This document shows positions 1 to 9,235 of a stretch of DNA of 44,016 bases, piece by piece. The stretch comes from Firmicutes bacterium UBA7510. Its GTDB lineage: Bacteria > Bacillota > Clostridia > Tissierellales > Sedimentibacteraceae. Numbering within the stretch: the first letter of the stretch is position 1; every line of letters begins with the position of its first letter. The stretch spans positions 1 through 44,016 of the forward strand of contig DLNM01000038.1 of NCBI GenBank assembly GCA_002479485.1. Direction: 5' to 3'. Under the pieces are notes generated by a model. That model was not told where the DNA came from and did no database searches. It saw nothing but the letters and a program-made list of their open reading frames with translations. A program made the position numbers and the translations under genes.

Positions 1-8
1 TCTTTTTG

Positions 9-37
9 TTGTAGTATTTTGTAAAATATTGTATAAT
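9..37 (+). promoter_or_regulatory. Possible sigma-A promoter before the decayed dCache/EAL gene
   Basis: TTGTAG (9-14) and TATAAT (32-37) are separated by 17 nt. The -10 is perfect and the -35 matches at 4 of 6. The surroundings are extremely AT-rich, so chance TATAAT-like strings are expected. It may be the relic promoter of the pseudogene at 91-976. Confidence 0.25.
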
Positions 38-90
38 ATTCTGTATAAAATATGTATAATATTAATATTTTTTCCATATAAGAGGTTGAT

Positions 91-976
91 ATGAGATCTG
101 ATAATTTTCCTTTAATGATAAAAATACTTATAGTGCTAATTGTTCTAGTATCTATATGTATTTTTTTTGTTAATGGAGTATCAAACTTATTAAATGAAGA
201 AAATGCAAATCATAATCGTGAAATTTCTGAGCAAAGTGCCGCTATTTTAACAAATAAAATTAATCATAATATTCAGACTTTAGAGGTTCTTGCTAAGTTT
301 ATAAGCAGCTAAGAGTATATAAATTGTGAAAACGTTAACAAAACTGCAGAAGCTACAATTAGTGGAAAAAATGTTATAATAATTAATGTTACGGACGGTT
401 CAAATATTTTTGATATCAAATTATCATTGAAAATACTGGCAATGTAGTGTTGCATTCTAAAGGTATAGGGGTTAGCCTTCCATATAGAAATATATATAGA
501 TATATTAGATCTTTTTCTGGTAATGAGCAGGAAATAAAAAAAATCTATTATGATATCCAAGAAGGTAAGTTTAATTCTTTAATATTTAACGAAAATAATG
601 AGTTAAAATATATTTCATACATACCTATAGAAGAAATAAGTGGATGGTATCTTCTTTATATTGAACCTTACAATATTCAATGGATGATTTTGGAACTGGC
701 TACTGATTCCTTAATTTACTAAAGGATATGCATATAGACGTTATTAAATTGGATAGAGGTTTCTTTAATGAAAGCACCTATACAAATAAAGGTGAGACAA
801 TAGTAGCAAGTATTAAAAAAATGGATGAAAATTTAGAAATAAAAGTTGTTTGTGAAGGAATAGAAACTGAAGAACAATTGAATTTTGTTAAAAAAGTAGA
901 CTGTCATATAGTGCAAGGATTTTTGCTTTCCAAACCAATTACAGTAGAGAAATTTGAAAGGATTGCTTTCGTATAG
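91..976 (+). pseudogene. Decayed membrane sensor with EAL (c-di-GMP phosphodiesterase-type) domain
   Basis: Three pieces of one protein lie in three frames. Residues from 91 give a short cytoplasmic start, one membrane helix and the beginning of an extracellular sensor. The frame is broken by TAA at 310-312, but the same frame past it still reads sensor-like sequence (313 to about 424). A frameshift near 421-426 moves to the frame of 447, which continues the dCache-like sensor up to a SGWYLLYIEP segment near 665. At about 683 the frame and the homology jump to the late part of an EAL domain (DDFGTGY, interrupted by TGA at 704-706, then LKDMHIDVIKLDRGFF, and a C-terminal EGIETEEQ and QGFLLSKP) ending at TAG 974-976. 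The second membrane helix, any GGDEF domain and the EAL signature half are missing, so no active enzyme can be made. The parts are clear; the original architecture (dCache, probably GGDEF, EAL) is inferred. Confidence 0.85.
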
Positions 977-1291
977 CATATATAGTTAAAAAAAATAATA
1001 TACCCACTGTATGTAGTTAGAATAAAGTGAATTATACTTCACATTATTGAAATGTGTAAAATGACAGGTGTGATATTTAGTGTAAATTTCAACGTTTTTT
1101 AATTATTTTTTAAAAAAAATTTCATCTTAAAAAAGTGTTATAATTTTAGTAAAATGCTTGATAACTAATAAATAATAATGTATAATAATATATTATTAAG
1201 TAGAATTTTGTCATAGTTACAATTTATACATAAATAAGTATAAATTTAGATATAATTGTTTTTAAAAATATAGTATAGTGTGGAGGAAAAA
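977..1291 (+). other. Gene-free leader region before flgB
   Basis: About 300 nt without a plausible gene. It holds a small inverted repeat (GTGAA 1027-1031, TTCAC 1038-1042), AT-rich filler, the promoter at 1158-1186 and a roughly 100-nt untranslated leader ending in the flgB Shine-Dalgarno. No T-tract terminator for the preceding pseudogene is visible. Confidence 0.6.
1158..1186 (+). promoter_or_regulatory. Sigma-A promoter for the flgB flagellar operon
   Basis: TTGATA (1158-1163), 17-nt spacer, TATAAT (1181-1186). This is the best vegetative-type promoter upstream of the long plus-strand run and has optimal spacing. No SigD-type TAAA-N15-GCCGATAT string was seen here, consistent with early-class control. 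The predicted transcript has a leader of about 100 nt before the flgB start at 1292. Confidence 0.65.
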
Positions 1292-1690
1292 ATGAGTTAT
1301 TTTAACAATTTAACTACTACTTTGCTAAATAAAAATTTAGATGGATTATGGCTTAGACAACAAGTAATTATGGAAAATATTGCAAACCAGTCGACTCCAA
1401 ATTATAAGAGCAAGTATGTTGATTTTGAACATGAATTAAAAAGCAAAATTGCTGCAATTAACGATGATGGAAAAGCAGTAAAAGTTTCCGAGATTAGAAA
1501 TGAGTTTGAAAACAGTAAAATAGTTTTAGGAGAAAATGATAATAAAACCTTAAGACTTGATGGCAACAATGTTGATATAGAAAAAGAGAATATAGAACTA
1601 GCAAGAACTCAGTTTAATTATAGCTATACAATTGCAGAATTAAATTCATATTTTACAAAGATGAGAATAGCAATATCCGGTACAAAATAA
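1292..1690 (+). CDS. flgB: Flagellar proximal rod protein FlgB
   Basis: 132 aa, the usual FlgB length. The N-terminal half carries the rod/hook family signature (LRQQVIMENIANQSTPNYKS, about residues 20-39). The C-terminal ends in an amphipathic helix that packs in the rod. FlgB forms the most proximal rod segment on the MS ring. A GTG at 1280 is in frame but overlaps the Shine-Dalgarno; ATG 1292 sits 5 nt after GGAGG (1282-1286) and is chosen. First gene of the 26.6-kb run, followed after about 40 nt by flgC. Confidence 0.95.
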   Translation: MSYFNNLTTTLLNKNLDGLWLRQQVIMENIANQSTPNYKSKYVDFEHELKSKIAAINDDGKAVKVSEIRNEFENSKIVLGENDNKTLRLDGNNVDIEKENIELARTQFNYSYTIAELNSYFTKMRIAISGTK

Positions 1691-1732
1691 GGTTTATAAT
1701 TATAAGATTATAAAGAAAGGTGAATATATATT

Positions 1733-2188
1733 ATGAGTTTTTTACAGTCTTTAAATATAAGTGGTTCTGGTCTTACAGCACAAAGATTAAGAATGGATAT
1801 AATTTCTGAAAACTTAACTAACATAGATACAACTAGAACTCAAGATGGTGGACCATATAGAAGAAAGATGGTTGTGTTTAGTTCCACTAATCAATCTAAT
1901 ACATTATTTAATAAAATGTTATATAACAACATAAATGAAATTAATAACTCAAATACGACAAGAGGTGTTGAGGTTTCTGAGATTATTGAAGATGAAGAAC
2001 CTTTTAAGCTTGCATATAATCCTACACATCCAGATGCAAACGAAGATGGATACGTTGAAATGCCAAATGTTGATAATCTAAAAGAAACAGTTGATATGAT
2101 GGAAGCAGTTAGAGCATACCAATCAAATATAACAGCTTTAAATGCCATAAAACAAATGGCATCAAAAGCACTAGAAATAGGAAAGTAG
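1733..2188 (+). CDS. flgC: Flagellar proximal rod protein FlgC
   Basis: 151 aa, typical for FlgC. It has the N-terminal rod signature (LTAQRLRMDIISENLTNIDT, about residues 14-33), a central YNPTHPDANEDGYV segment characteristic of FlgC, and a C-terminal helix (MMEAVRAYQSNITALNAIK) conserved in axial proteins. It assembles on FlgB in the periplasm-facing rod. AAAGGTG lies upstream of ATG 1733. fliE follows after 9 nt. Confidence 0.96.
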   Translation: MSFLQSLNISGSGLTAQRLRMDIISENLTNIDTTRTQDGGPYRRKMVVFSSTNQSNTLFNKMLYNNINEINNSNTTRGVEVSEIIEDEEPFKLAYNPTHPDANEDGYVEMPNVDNLKETVDMMEAVRAYQSNITALNAIKQMASKALEIGK

Positions 2189-2197
2189 GTTTAGAGA

Positions 2198-2521
2198 ATG
2201 TTTATAACACCAATATATAAAATAAATAATTTAAGTGAAATAAATAAAATAGGCCAATTAAATAATGCAAATAGTTTCAGTGAAAGCTCAGTGAGTGGAC
2301 AAGTTCCTTTTAAAGACGTCTTCGCACAAGCTTTAAATGACTACAAAGATGCAGATAAGCAGGTTAATAATGATATTTATAAGCTTGCAACTGGTCAAAG
2401 TGATGATTTACATAATTTAATGATAAACACAAAAAAGGCTGAAATGTCTCTAGAACTTTTTGTTCAATTAAGAAATAAAGCTGTAGATGCTTATAAAGAA
2501 TTGATGAACATGGGAATTTAA
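2198..2521 (+). CDS. fliE: Flagellar hook-basal body adapter FliE
   Basis: 107 aa. FliE joins the MS ring (FliF) to the rod and is among the first exported components. The C-terminal half (from about residue 40) shows the FliE pattern: VPFKDVFAQALNDYK, LMINTKKAEMSLELFVQLRNKAVDAYKELMNM. The N-terminal 35 residues are variable and Asn/Ser-rich. The Shine-Dalgarno is weak (TTTAGAGA), so expression may depend on coupling to flgC only 9 nt upstream. Confidence 0.95.
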   Translation: MFITPIYKINNLSEINKIGQLNNANSFSESSVSGQVPFKDVFAQALNDYKDADKQVNNDIYKLATGQSDDLHNLMINTKKAEMSLELFVQLRNKAVDAYKELMNMGI

Positions 2522-2530
2522 AAAATAAAT

Positions 2531-2570
2531 TTATTTTAATATTGTTAATAATATTATTTTAATATTGTTA
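2531..2570 (+). repeat. 17-bp direct repeat in the fliE-fliF gap
   Basis: TTATTTTAATATTGTTA occurs at 2531-2547 and again at 2554-2570, a period of 23 bp. The gap is almost purely A/T. The AATATTGTT core resembles the 24-bp repeat in the flgE-swrD gap (11276-11343). No T-tract terminator is seen in this gap. Confidence 0.6.
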
Positions 2571-2622
2571 TTAATTGTTTAAGAAATATTATTATTAAAT
2601 TTAGAACTTATTGGGAGCACTT

Positions 2623-4185
2623 ATGGATGAACAACTTAAAAATGTAGGTAAAAATGTAATTGAATTTTGGAAAAAGCTTAGTAAAAAGATAAAAATTATT
2701 ATTATATCAGCAACTGTTGCAATTCTTTTGGGAGCAATAATATTATCTCTTATTCTTAATAAAACTAACTATGTTGTTTTATTTTCTAAACTTGAAGAGA
2801 CAGAAGTAACAGAAGTTATGGCTAAGCTACAAGAAAAAAATATTGAGTATAAATACGAAGCTAACGGAGAAATATTAGTACCTGAAAAGAGTGAATCTCT
2901 TTTAAGAATGCAATTAGCACAGGAAGGATATCCTCGTTCAGGACTAAATTATAGTGTTTTTTCAGATAATATTGATTTCATGACTACTGACTATGAGAAA
3001 AAAACATATATGATTTTTCAGTTACAGGAAAGAATTCAAGCATCAATTAAAACTATCAATGGGGTAAAGGATGCTATTGTAACTATCACCGTACCGGAAA
3101 ATAATAATTTTGCATGGGATTCTAATAAAGAAGATTCATCTGCGTCGGTAAAAATCAATTTATTGCCAGGTTATAAGCTTACGACTTCTCAAGTTCAAGG
3201 TATACAACGTCTTGTGCAAACAAGTATAACAGGTCTTAAGGAAGAAAATCTCGCTATAATAGATACAGATGGGAATGACCTGATATCCAACTCTGATATG
3301 TTTCAAACGGACACATTAAAGATAAAATTAGAAATTGAAAAACAAATCCAAAAGGATATAGAAAACAACATTAAGAAAATACTTGAAAAAGCATTTGGAA
3401 AAGATAATTATGAAGTTTCAGCAAAATGTACTGTAAACTTAGATAAGAAAATAAGTGAGAATTTACAATATATACCTGATGGGGAATCAAATGCAGGTGT
3501 TATACAAAGTAAGGATAATAACGTTGAAATTGTTGGAGACGGAGAAGTTACTGGTGGTGTTGTTGGGACTGAAACAAATTCTGAAGTTCCAATATATCCA
3601 GATGTAACAATAGAAGGTAACAATATATACTATAAAGACAATAGTTCAATTAATTATTTGGTAAGTCAAATAAAAGAGCAAATTCAACATGAACCTGGAA
3701 ATATTGAAGATTTATCAGTTGCTGTAATTATAAATAAAGATAAAATTACGGAAGAAGAAAGTAAAAATATTATAAATTTAATTGCTAATTCAGCTGGAAC
3801 TACAACTGATAAGGTAGCTTTATATAATATGAAGTTTAATGAGCCTGTTGTTGAAGTGTTTAATGAAGATGGTTCCTTGAGACAATTAACTGATAAGGAA
3901 ATAATGATTATTGCAATCGTAGGCGGAGCTATTCTTATAGTATTAATAATTATTATAATAATTGTTTCTAAGATAAGAAAAGCAAAACGATTGAAGAGAG
4001 AACAAGAATTAATAGATGCAGCAAATGCTAATAAAGATGAATCTTGGGCAGATATAAAAGATGAAATAGAAGTTAAAGAAACTAAAGAAATTGTGCTTAA
4101 GAAACAGATATCTGAATTCGCAAGCACTAATCCTGAAATAGCTGCACAACTTATCAGGACATGGTTAAAAGGAGAGGATGATTAA
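2623..4185 (+). CDS. fliF: Flagellar MS-ring protein FliF
   Basis: 520 aa. FliF forms the membrane ring on which rotor and export gate are built. It has a first membrane helix at about residues 24-45, a periplasmic ring-building region (LQEKNIEYKYEANGEILVP, then an LQERIQASIKTINGVKDAIVTITVPE block), and a second helix at about 425-450. The cytoplasmic tail ends in an NPEIAAQLIRTWL segment that binds FliG. An in-frame TTG at 2611 overlaps the Shine-Dalgarno GGGAG; ATG 2623 is the better start. fliG begins 3 nt after the stop. Confidence 0.97.
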   Translation: MDEQLKNVGKNVIEFWKKLSKKIKIIIISATVAILLGAIILSLILNKTNYVVLFSKLEETEVTEVMAKLQEKNIEYKYEANGEILVPEKSESLLRMQLAQEGYPRSGLNYSVFSDNIDFMTTDYEKKTYMIFQLQERIQASIKTINGVKDAIVTITVPENNNFAWDSNKEDSSASVKINLLPGYKLTTSQVQGIQRLVQTSITGLKEENLAIIDTDGNDLISNSDMFQTDTLKIKLEIEKQIQKDIENNIKKILEKAFGKDNYEVSAKCTVNLDKKISENLQYIPDGESNAGVIQSKDNNVEIVGDGEVTGGVVGTETNSEVPIYPDVTIEGNNIYYKDNSSINYLVSQIKEQIQHEPGNIEDLSVAVIINKDKITEEESKNIINLIANSAGTTTDKVALYNMKFNEPVVEVFNEDGSLRQLTDKEIMIIAIVGGAILIVLIIIIIIVSKIRKAKRLKREQELIDAANANKDESWADIKDEIEVKETKEIVLKKQISEFASTNPEIAAQLIRTWLKGEDD

Positions 4186-4188
4186 AAT

Positions 4189-5199
4189 ATGGCTACTACT
4201 AGCGAACTTACAGGAAAACAAAAGGCGGCAGCGATAATTATATCCTTGGGAGCTGAAAAGGCCTCTAAAATCTATAAGTATTTAAAGGAAGATGAAATAG
4301 AGCAGCTTACTTTCGAAATAGCTCAGCTTAGACCAATTCCTCCTGAAGACTTTGAAAAAATTTTAGAAGATTTTTATGCAATATGTTTAACTCAAAAGGT
4401 AATTACAGAAGGCGGAGTGGAGTATGCTAGAGATGTTTTAGAAAAAGCTTTTGGAGCTCAAATGGCATCAAATTTACTTGAAAGGGTTACAAAATCATTA
4501 AAAACTAAAGCATTTGAATTTATTAGAAAGGCTGATTACAAGAATTTACTTTCAATTATTCAGAATGAGCATCCTCAAACCATTGCATTAGTATTATCTT
4601 ATGCAAGAGCTGATCAGGCTTCAGCTATTATAGGTGAGTTACCTAAGGAAAAGAGAATTGCTGTTGTTGAAAGAATTGCAAAAATGGATAGAACATCTCC
4701 TGAGATAATTAAACAGGTAGAGGCAGCTTTAGAGAAGAAATTCATGTCTGTCGTTTCTGTTGATTTCACAGAAATTGGCGGAATCAATTACATAGCAGAT
4801 GTAATGAACAACATGGATAGAGGAAATGAAAAATATATCTTTGATGAATTAAGTAAGAAAGATATGAAGCTAACAGATGAAATAAGAAAGAGAATGTTTG
4901 TATTTGAAGACATTACAACTCTTAGCGGAAGAGATATTCAACGTTTTGTTAGAGAAATTGATAGTAAGGATTTGGTTCTTGCTTTGAAGGGTGCTAACAG
5001 AGATGTTGCTGATATGATATTTAACAATATGTCACAAAGAATGCAGGATACAATTAAATCTGAATTAGAATATACACATAACGTAAGATTAAGAGACGTT
5101 GAAGAAGCACAACAAAGAATAGTTTCTGTTATAAGAAGACTAGAGGAAGAAGGAGAATTAGTAATAACAAAGGGTGGAAAGGAAGAGATAATTGTCTAA
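4189..5199 (+). CDS. fliG: Flagellar motor switch protein FliG
   Basis: 336 aa, full length. FliG is the rotor component that contacts FliF, FliM and MotA. The middle domain has the EHPQT motif (about residues 126-130). The C-terminal torque domain keeps alternating charged residues (RKRMFVFEDITTLSGRDIQRFVREIDSKDL). GGAGAGG (4171-4177) lies within the end of fliF. The last codons overlap the fliH TTG start by 8 nt. Confidence 0.98.
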   Translation: MATTSELTGKQKAAAIIISLGAEKASKIYKYLKEDEIEQLTFEIAQLRPIPPEDFEKILEDFYAICLTQKVITEGGVEYARDVLEKAFGAQMASNLLERVTKSLKTKAFEFIRKADYKNLLSIIQNEHPQTIALVLSYARADQASAIIGELPKEKRIAVVERIAKMDRTSPEIIKQVEAALEKKFMSVVSVDFTEIGGINYIADVMNNMDRGNEKYIFDELSKKDMKLTDEIRKRMFVFEDITTLSGRDIQRFVREIDSKDLVLALKGANRDVADMIFNNMSQRMQDTIKSELEYTHNVRLRDVEEAQQRIVSVIRRLEEEGELVITKGGKEEIIV

Positions 5200-5962
5200 A
5201 ATAATTAAATCAAGCTATGTTATTATTCAAAATCCCAAAAATACAAATGATAGTGCCAAATTTATAAAACCTATTGATGAATATATGGACAATACAAAAT
5301 CTGTTGTGGATGAAGCATATATTGAAAAAGAAAAAATTTTAAATGAAGCACTTGAAGAAGCTAAAGCTATTATCAATTCTGCCAATGAATACAAAAGCAA
5401 TATACTTTCAACTGTGACTAAGGAAATGGAAGAGCAAAAGAAAAAGGGTTTTGATGTAGGACATAATGAAGGTTATGAAAAGGGAAAACAATTAGGCATA
5501 GATGAAGGAAAATCATTAGCAGAAAAAGAAGTTAACAAAAAAAACGAAGGACTTGTAGCTGAACTATGTAAGCAGATATACACAGTTGAAGAAAGTAAAG
5601 ATGAGATAATAAAAAAATATGAAAAAGATTTAGTTAAATTATCTATCGATATAGCTGAAAAAATAATACGTACAAAAATAAAAGAGAATGATGACATTAT
5701 TAAAAACATCATAAATAATGCTACAAAGGATTATAGAAATGTTGAGTGGATTAAGGTTTATTTATCTAGCAATGATTATATAACAATATCAACAGATCAA
5801 AATATTATGCAAAAGCTTTCGCAAATTTCAGAGAGGGTTATTTTAGAGGTTCTTACTGATGCAAGTGATGGAGAATTAATAATAGAAACACCAGAAAATC
5901 TTATAGATTCAGGAGTAAATACTCAATTAAGCAATTTAAAAGGCATGGTTATAGGAACATAG
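5192..5962 (+). CDS. fliH: Flagellar export ATPase regulator FliH
   Basis: 256 aa. FliH binds and restrains the FliI ATPase and docks it to the C ring. It has a long charged helical region (about residues 30-110), including a GHNEGYEKGKQLGIDEGKS stretch with Gly spaced as in FliH GxxxG repeats, and a conserved C-terminal domain resembling the ATP synthase delta subunit (KLSIDIAEKIIRTKI; LIIETPENLIDSGVNTQL). The start is TTG 5192, overlapping the fliG stop; the next ATG would remove conserved sequence. GGAAGAG precedes it. Translation is probably coupled to fliG. Confidence 0.93.
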   Translation: MSKIIKSSYVIIQNPKNTNDSAKFIKPIDEYMDNTKSVVDEAYIEKEKILNEALEEAKAIINSANEYKSNILSTVTKEMEEQKKKGFDVGHNEGYEKGKQLGIDEGKSLAEKEVNKKNEGLVAELCKQIYTVEESKDEIIKKYEKDLVKLSIDIAEKIIRTKIKENDDIIKNIINNATKDYRNVEWIKVYLSSNDYITISTDQNIMQKLSQISERVILEVLTDASDGELIIETPENLIDSGVNTQLSNLKGMVIGT

Positions 5963-5981
5963 TAATAGGGAGAGACTTATT

Positions 5982-7295
5982 GTGAATTTTGAAGAGATAA
6001 GTAGATTAATAAACAAATCTGATTTTTATACATACATGGGTAAGGTAAAAAAAATCTCCGGATTAATGATTGAAGCTACAGGTACAAAATATAAAATCGG
6101 TGAAATTTGCAAAGTAATAACAAGTGCTGATAAGCAAATAGATACTGAAGTAGTTGGGTTTAATGATGATAGAGTTATATTAATGCCTTATGAAGACATT
6201 AAAGGCATTGGACTTGGTAATGTAGTTGTATCAACAGGGAGAAAATTACGAGTTCCGGTTGGTAATTTCTTAATAGGCAGAATAATTGATGCTAAAGGTA
6301 ATCCAATTGATGACAAAGGTGAATTTGAAAATTTTGATGATTATTGCTATGTAGACAATTCTTATATTAACCCTTTATCCAGACCTAGAATTGATACAAG
6401 CCTTAGCTTTGGAGTAAAAGCTCTAGATGGAGTTCTAACGATTGGTAAAGGTCAGAGAATGGGTATTTTTGCAGGCAGTGGAGTTGGAAAAAGTACACTT
6501 CTTGGAATGGTAGCTAAAAATGTTAAAGCAGATGTAAATGTTATTGCTCTTGTAGGTGAAAGAGGAAGAGAAGTTAGGGAATTTATAGAAAAAGACCTAG
6601 GAGATGCAGGTCTTAAGAGATCAATTGTCGTAGTAGCAACCTCAGATCAACCAGCGATGCTAAGGCTAAAATGCGCTTTAGTCGCTACAACAATAGCTGA
6701 ATATTTTAAAGATCAAGGTAAAGATGTACTATTAATGATGGACTCTTTAACAAGGTTTGCAATGGCACAAAGAGAAATTGGATTAGCAACAGGTGAACCC
6801 CCAGTTTCAAGAGGATATACTCCTTCCATATATGCAGAGTTACCAAAGCTATTGGAAAGAAGTGGTAATTTCGAGAATGGCTCAATAACTGGAATTTACA
6901 CAGTTTTGGTAGAAGGAGATGATACTAATGAACCTATATCAGATACTGTAAGAGGTATATTGGATGGTCACATTGTACTCACTAGAGAGTTGGCAAATAG
7001 AAACCATTTTCCAGCTATAGATATTAATGCTAGTATTTCGCGTTTGATGAATGATATAGCAGATAAAAATCATAATAAAAATGCTAAAAAACTAAGGGAT
7101 ATATTATCAATATATTATGCAAACTATGACCTTATATCAATCGGTGCATATAAAAAAGGCTCTAATCCAGCATTAGATGATGCTATAGATAAGGTTAGTA
7201 TAGTAAATAAGTTTTTACAGCAGGAAATAAATGAAAGCTTTACCTTTGAAGAAACCTTAATGATGTTAGATGAAATTGTAGGAAGCGATATATAG
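5982..7295 (+). CDS. fliI: Flagellum-specific ATPase FliI
   Basis: 437 aa. FliI is the hexameric ATPase of the flagellar type III export system, an F1-beta relative. The Walker A is GSGVGKST (residues 165-172) and the Walker B region is DVLLMMDSLTRFAMAQRE (about 248-265). A GLATGEPPVSRGYTPS segment is typical of FliI. The start is GTG 5982, preceded by AGGGAGA. fliJ starts 1 nt after the stop. Confidence 0.98.
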   Translation: MNFEEISRLINKSDFYTYMGKVKKISGLMIEATGTKYKIGEICKVITSADKQIDTEVVGFNDDRVILMPYEDIKGIGLGNVVVSTGRKLRVPVGNFLIGRIIDAKGNPIDDKGEFENFDDYCYVDNSYINPLSRPRIDTSLSFGVKALDGVLTIGKGQRMGIFAGSGVGKSTLLGMVAKNVKADVNVIALVGERGREVREFIEKDLGDAGLKRSIVVVATSDQPAMLRLKCALVATTIAEYFKDQGKDVLLMMDSLTRFAMAQREIGLATGEPPVSRGYTPSIYAELPKLLERSGNFENGSITGIYTVLVEGDDTNEPISDTVRGILDGHIVLTRELANRNHFPAIDINASISRLMNDIADKNHNKNAKKLRDILSIYYANYDLISIGAYKKGSNPALDDAIDKVSIVNKFLQQEINESFTFEETLMMLDEIVGSDI

Positions 7296-7296
7296 T

Positions 7297-7758
7297 ATGA
7301 AAAAATTTAAATTTTCTTTAGAAAAAATATTGCAGCTTAAAGAACAAATATTAAAAAATTTAAAGAATGATTTGGGTACACTCCAAATGCAATTAAGAGA
7401 AAAAGAAAAAGAAATAGAGTCATTGAAGGTTAAATACAAAGTATCCAATGAAATTTATAATGATAAATCTTCAAAATCTATAATGCCTTATGAAATTAAA
7501 TTTTATAAGGATTATATGAATAGCATTCTTAATAGCATCAAAAAAGCAGAAGAGGAAAAAGAGTTAATTTTTAAAAAAATAGAGGCTAAGAAACAGGAAA
7601 TAATTGATTTAAATATTGAAATATCAAGTATTGAAAAATTAAAAGAAAAAAAACTTAGCAAATATAATTACCAAGTACAAAAAGTAGAAGAAATATTAAT
7701 AGAAGAATTTGTATCAAGTTCAAGCATTAATACAAATTCCTCATTAAAACTTAATTAG
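7297..7758 (+). CDS. fliJ: Flagellar export chaperone-escort FliJ
   Basis: 153 aa, almost entirely predicted coiled coil, Lys/Glu-rich, starting KKFKFSLEKILQLKEQ as FliJ proteins do. FliJ is the stalk of the FliHIJ complex and links the ATPase to FlhA. Sequence conservation of the family is low; position directly after fliI and before fliK secures the call. Confidence 0.88.
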   Translation: MKKFKFSLEKILQLKEQILKNLKNDLGTLQMQLREKEKEIESLKVKYKVSNEIYNDKSSKSIMPYEIKFYKDYMNSILNSIKKAEEEKELIFKKIEAKKQEIIDLNIEISSIEKLKEKKLSKYNYQVQKVEEILIEEFVSSSSINTNSSLKLN

Positions 7759-7807
7759 TATACAAAATTAGAATTAAATATTAATTATATTGAAAGGAGG
7801 TGATTAT

Positions 7808-9214
7808 ATGAGTATGAATGTGGATATGTTAAAGATGCTCTACTCAAACATGGTGAGTAAGAATAATAATTCACTTAAAAGCAAAACAGATGTATCAAAT
7901 ACACAAGATACATTCTTGAAAACTTTAAATGAAGCATTAATGGGAAATTCTGAAACATCCTCAAATTTAGACTTACTTAATTCTATCATAGGAAATAGTA
8001 ATGATGAAAATGAAAACAAAAATAATGACTTATTAACTTCATTGATGCTGTTAATGCAGCAGGGCATACCATTACAAAATAATTTTGTAGATTATAACAA
8101 TCTTTTAAGCAGTTTAAGTAATTATGATGGTTCAAATATTGATACACTTAAAGGCGTTATTCAAAGTATTCAATCAACATCTAATCAATCATCTGGCAAT
8201 TTAGAAAGTTTGTTATTAGGCTTGGAAGGTCAAAATTTACAACAAAATAACAATGCTACTAATATAGAAACTGAAAATACACAAATTGAAACTGAAAACT
8301 TATTTGCTGGCAGAAACTTTCCAAAAGAAATTATGGATAGCATTAATGCAGTAAGACAAGCTCATGACAATATACGTTCTAAAATAGAACAAATGAATAC
8401 TGCTAGTAGAGCTGTTGTAACAAACAATGAAGGTGTTGAAGTGACAGAAAATGCTAATAAGAGTTTTCAAGATGTAAAAATTTCTTTAATTTCTAACGAA
8501 TCTTTACAAAACAATGCAAATGCTAATAACATTTTGAATGTGTCTAGCAATGCTACAGAGGTAGTTGCAGAAGAGAATAATAAATTAAATGCAGAATTAA
8601 ATTTGGCTGTAGCTTCAAAGGCAGATAACATAGATAAAGGAATCACAGATAATAAAGAATTAAGCAATAGTATTGTTAATGAAAGTCTTTTAAACGTTAA
8701 TGGAATTGATATTCAAAACAGCAGCAAGATAATAAAGGTTAATGATGAATCATCCTTAATCAAAGATAGTATTATGACACAAATAAAAGACCAAATAGTA
8801 CTAATGAAATCGGATGGGAAACAAACTGTAACAATGCAGCTTACTCCTGAGAACTTAGGTAAATTAGATATAAAAATGGTTTTTGAAAAAGGAAATTTAT
8901 CAGTTGAGATTTTAGCTTCAAACCCAAAAACACATAGCTTAATATTATCTAATATTTCTGAATTAAAATCTGTTTTACAAAACAGTATTGCTGATAGAAC
9001 TTTCATGAATGCAGACAATCAAAAGCAGATGTATGAGCAAAATCAGAATCAAAACAATCAAGGTTCTTCGCATCATCAAGAAAGAAATGATCGAAATGAA
9101 AGAGAATATCAACCGGCATATACTGACACAACAGATAATAATGATGGAATTGATTTTATGACAGAGCTTACAAGACTAAGAGATTACAGATTCAGTACCG
9201 TAAGTCAGATTTAA
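7808..9214 (+). CDS. fliK: Flagellar hook-length control protein FliK
   Basis: 468 aa. FliK is an exported ruler that sets hook length and triggers the FlhB specificity switch. The N-terminal 300 residues are low-complexity, Asn/Ser/Glu-rich. The conserved Flg_hook domain is at about residues 325-400 (QTVTMQLTPENLGKLDIKM, then NLSVEILASNPKTHSLIL). The tail is Gln/Asn/His-rich. A TTG at 7790 is in frame but contains the Shine-Dalgarno; ATG 7808 lies 7 nt after a full AAAGGAGGTGAT match (GGAGG 7796-7800), an exceptionally strong site. Confidence 0.92.
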   Translation: MSMNVDMLKMLYSNMVSKNNNSLKSKTDVSNTQDTFLKTLNEALMGNSETSSNLDLLNSIIGNSNDENENKNNDLLTSLMLLMQQGIPLQNNFVDYNNLLSSLSNYDGSNIDTLKGVIQSIQSTSNQSSGNLESLLLGLEGQNLQQNNNATNIETENTQIETENLFAGRNFPKEIMDSINAVRQAHDNIRSKIEQMNTASRAVVTNNEGVEVTENANKSFQDVKISLISNESLQNNANANNILNVSSNATEVVAEENNKLNAELNLAVASKADNIDKGITDNKELSNSIVNESLLNVNGIDIQNSSKIIKVNDESSLIKDSIMTQIKDQIVLMKSDGKQTVTMQLTPENLGKLDIKMVFEKGNLSVEILASNPKTHSLILSNISELKSVLQNSIADRTFMNADNQKQMYEQNQNQNNQGSSHHQERNDRNEREYQPAYTDTTDNNDGIDFMTELTRLRDYRFSTVSQI

Positions 9215-9235
9215 GCTAAAGGAGGCAAATAAAAT

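Noticed and set aside
683..976. Intact small EAL protein or TGA read as a sense codon
   Set aside because: The domain lacks its catalytic first half, the TGA is accompanied by a frameshift and another nonsense codon upstream, and TGA ends normal genes elsewhere in the window (for example cheC at 25929-25931).
7277..7292. SigD -10-like AAGCGATAT at the end of fliI
   Set aside because: There is no TAAA at 15-nt spacing upstream and it lies within coding sequence just before fliJ.
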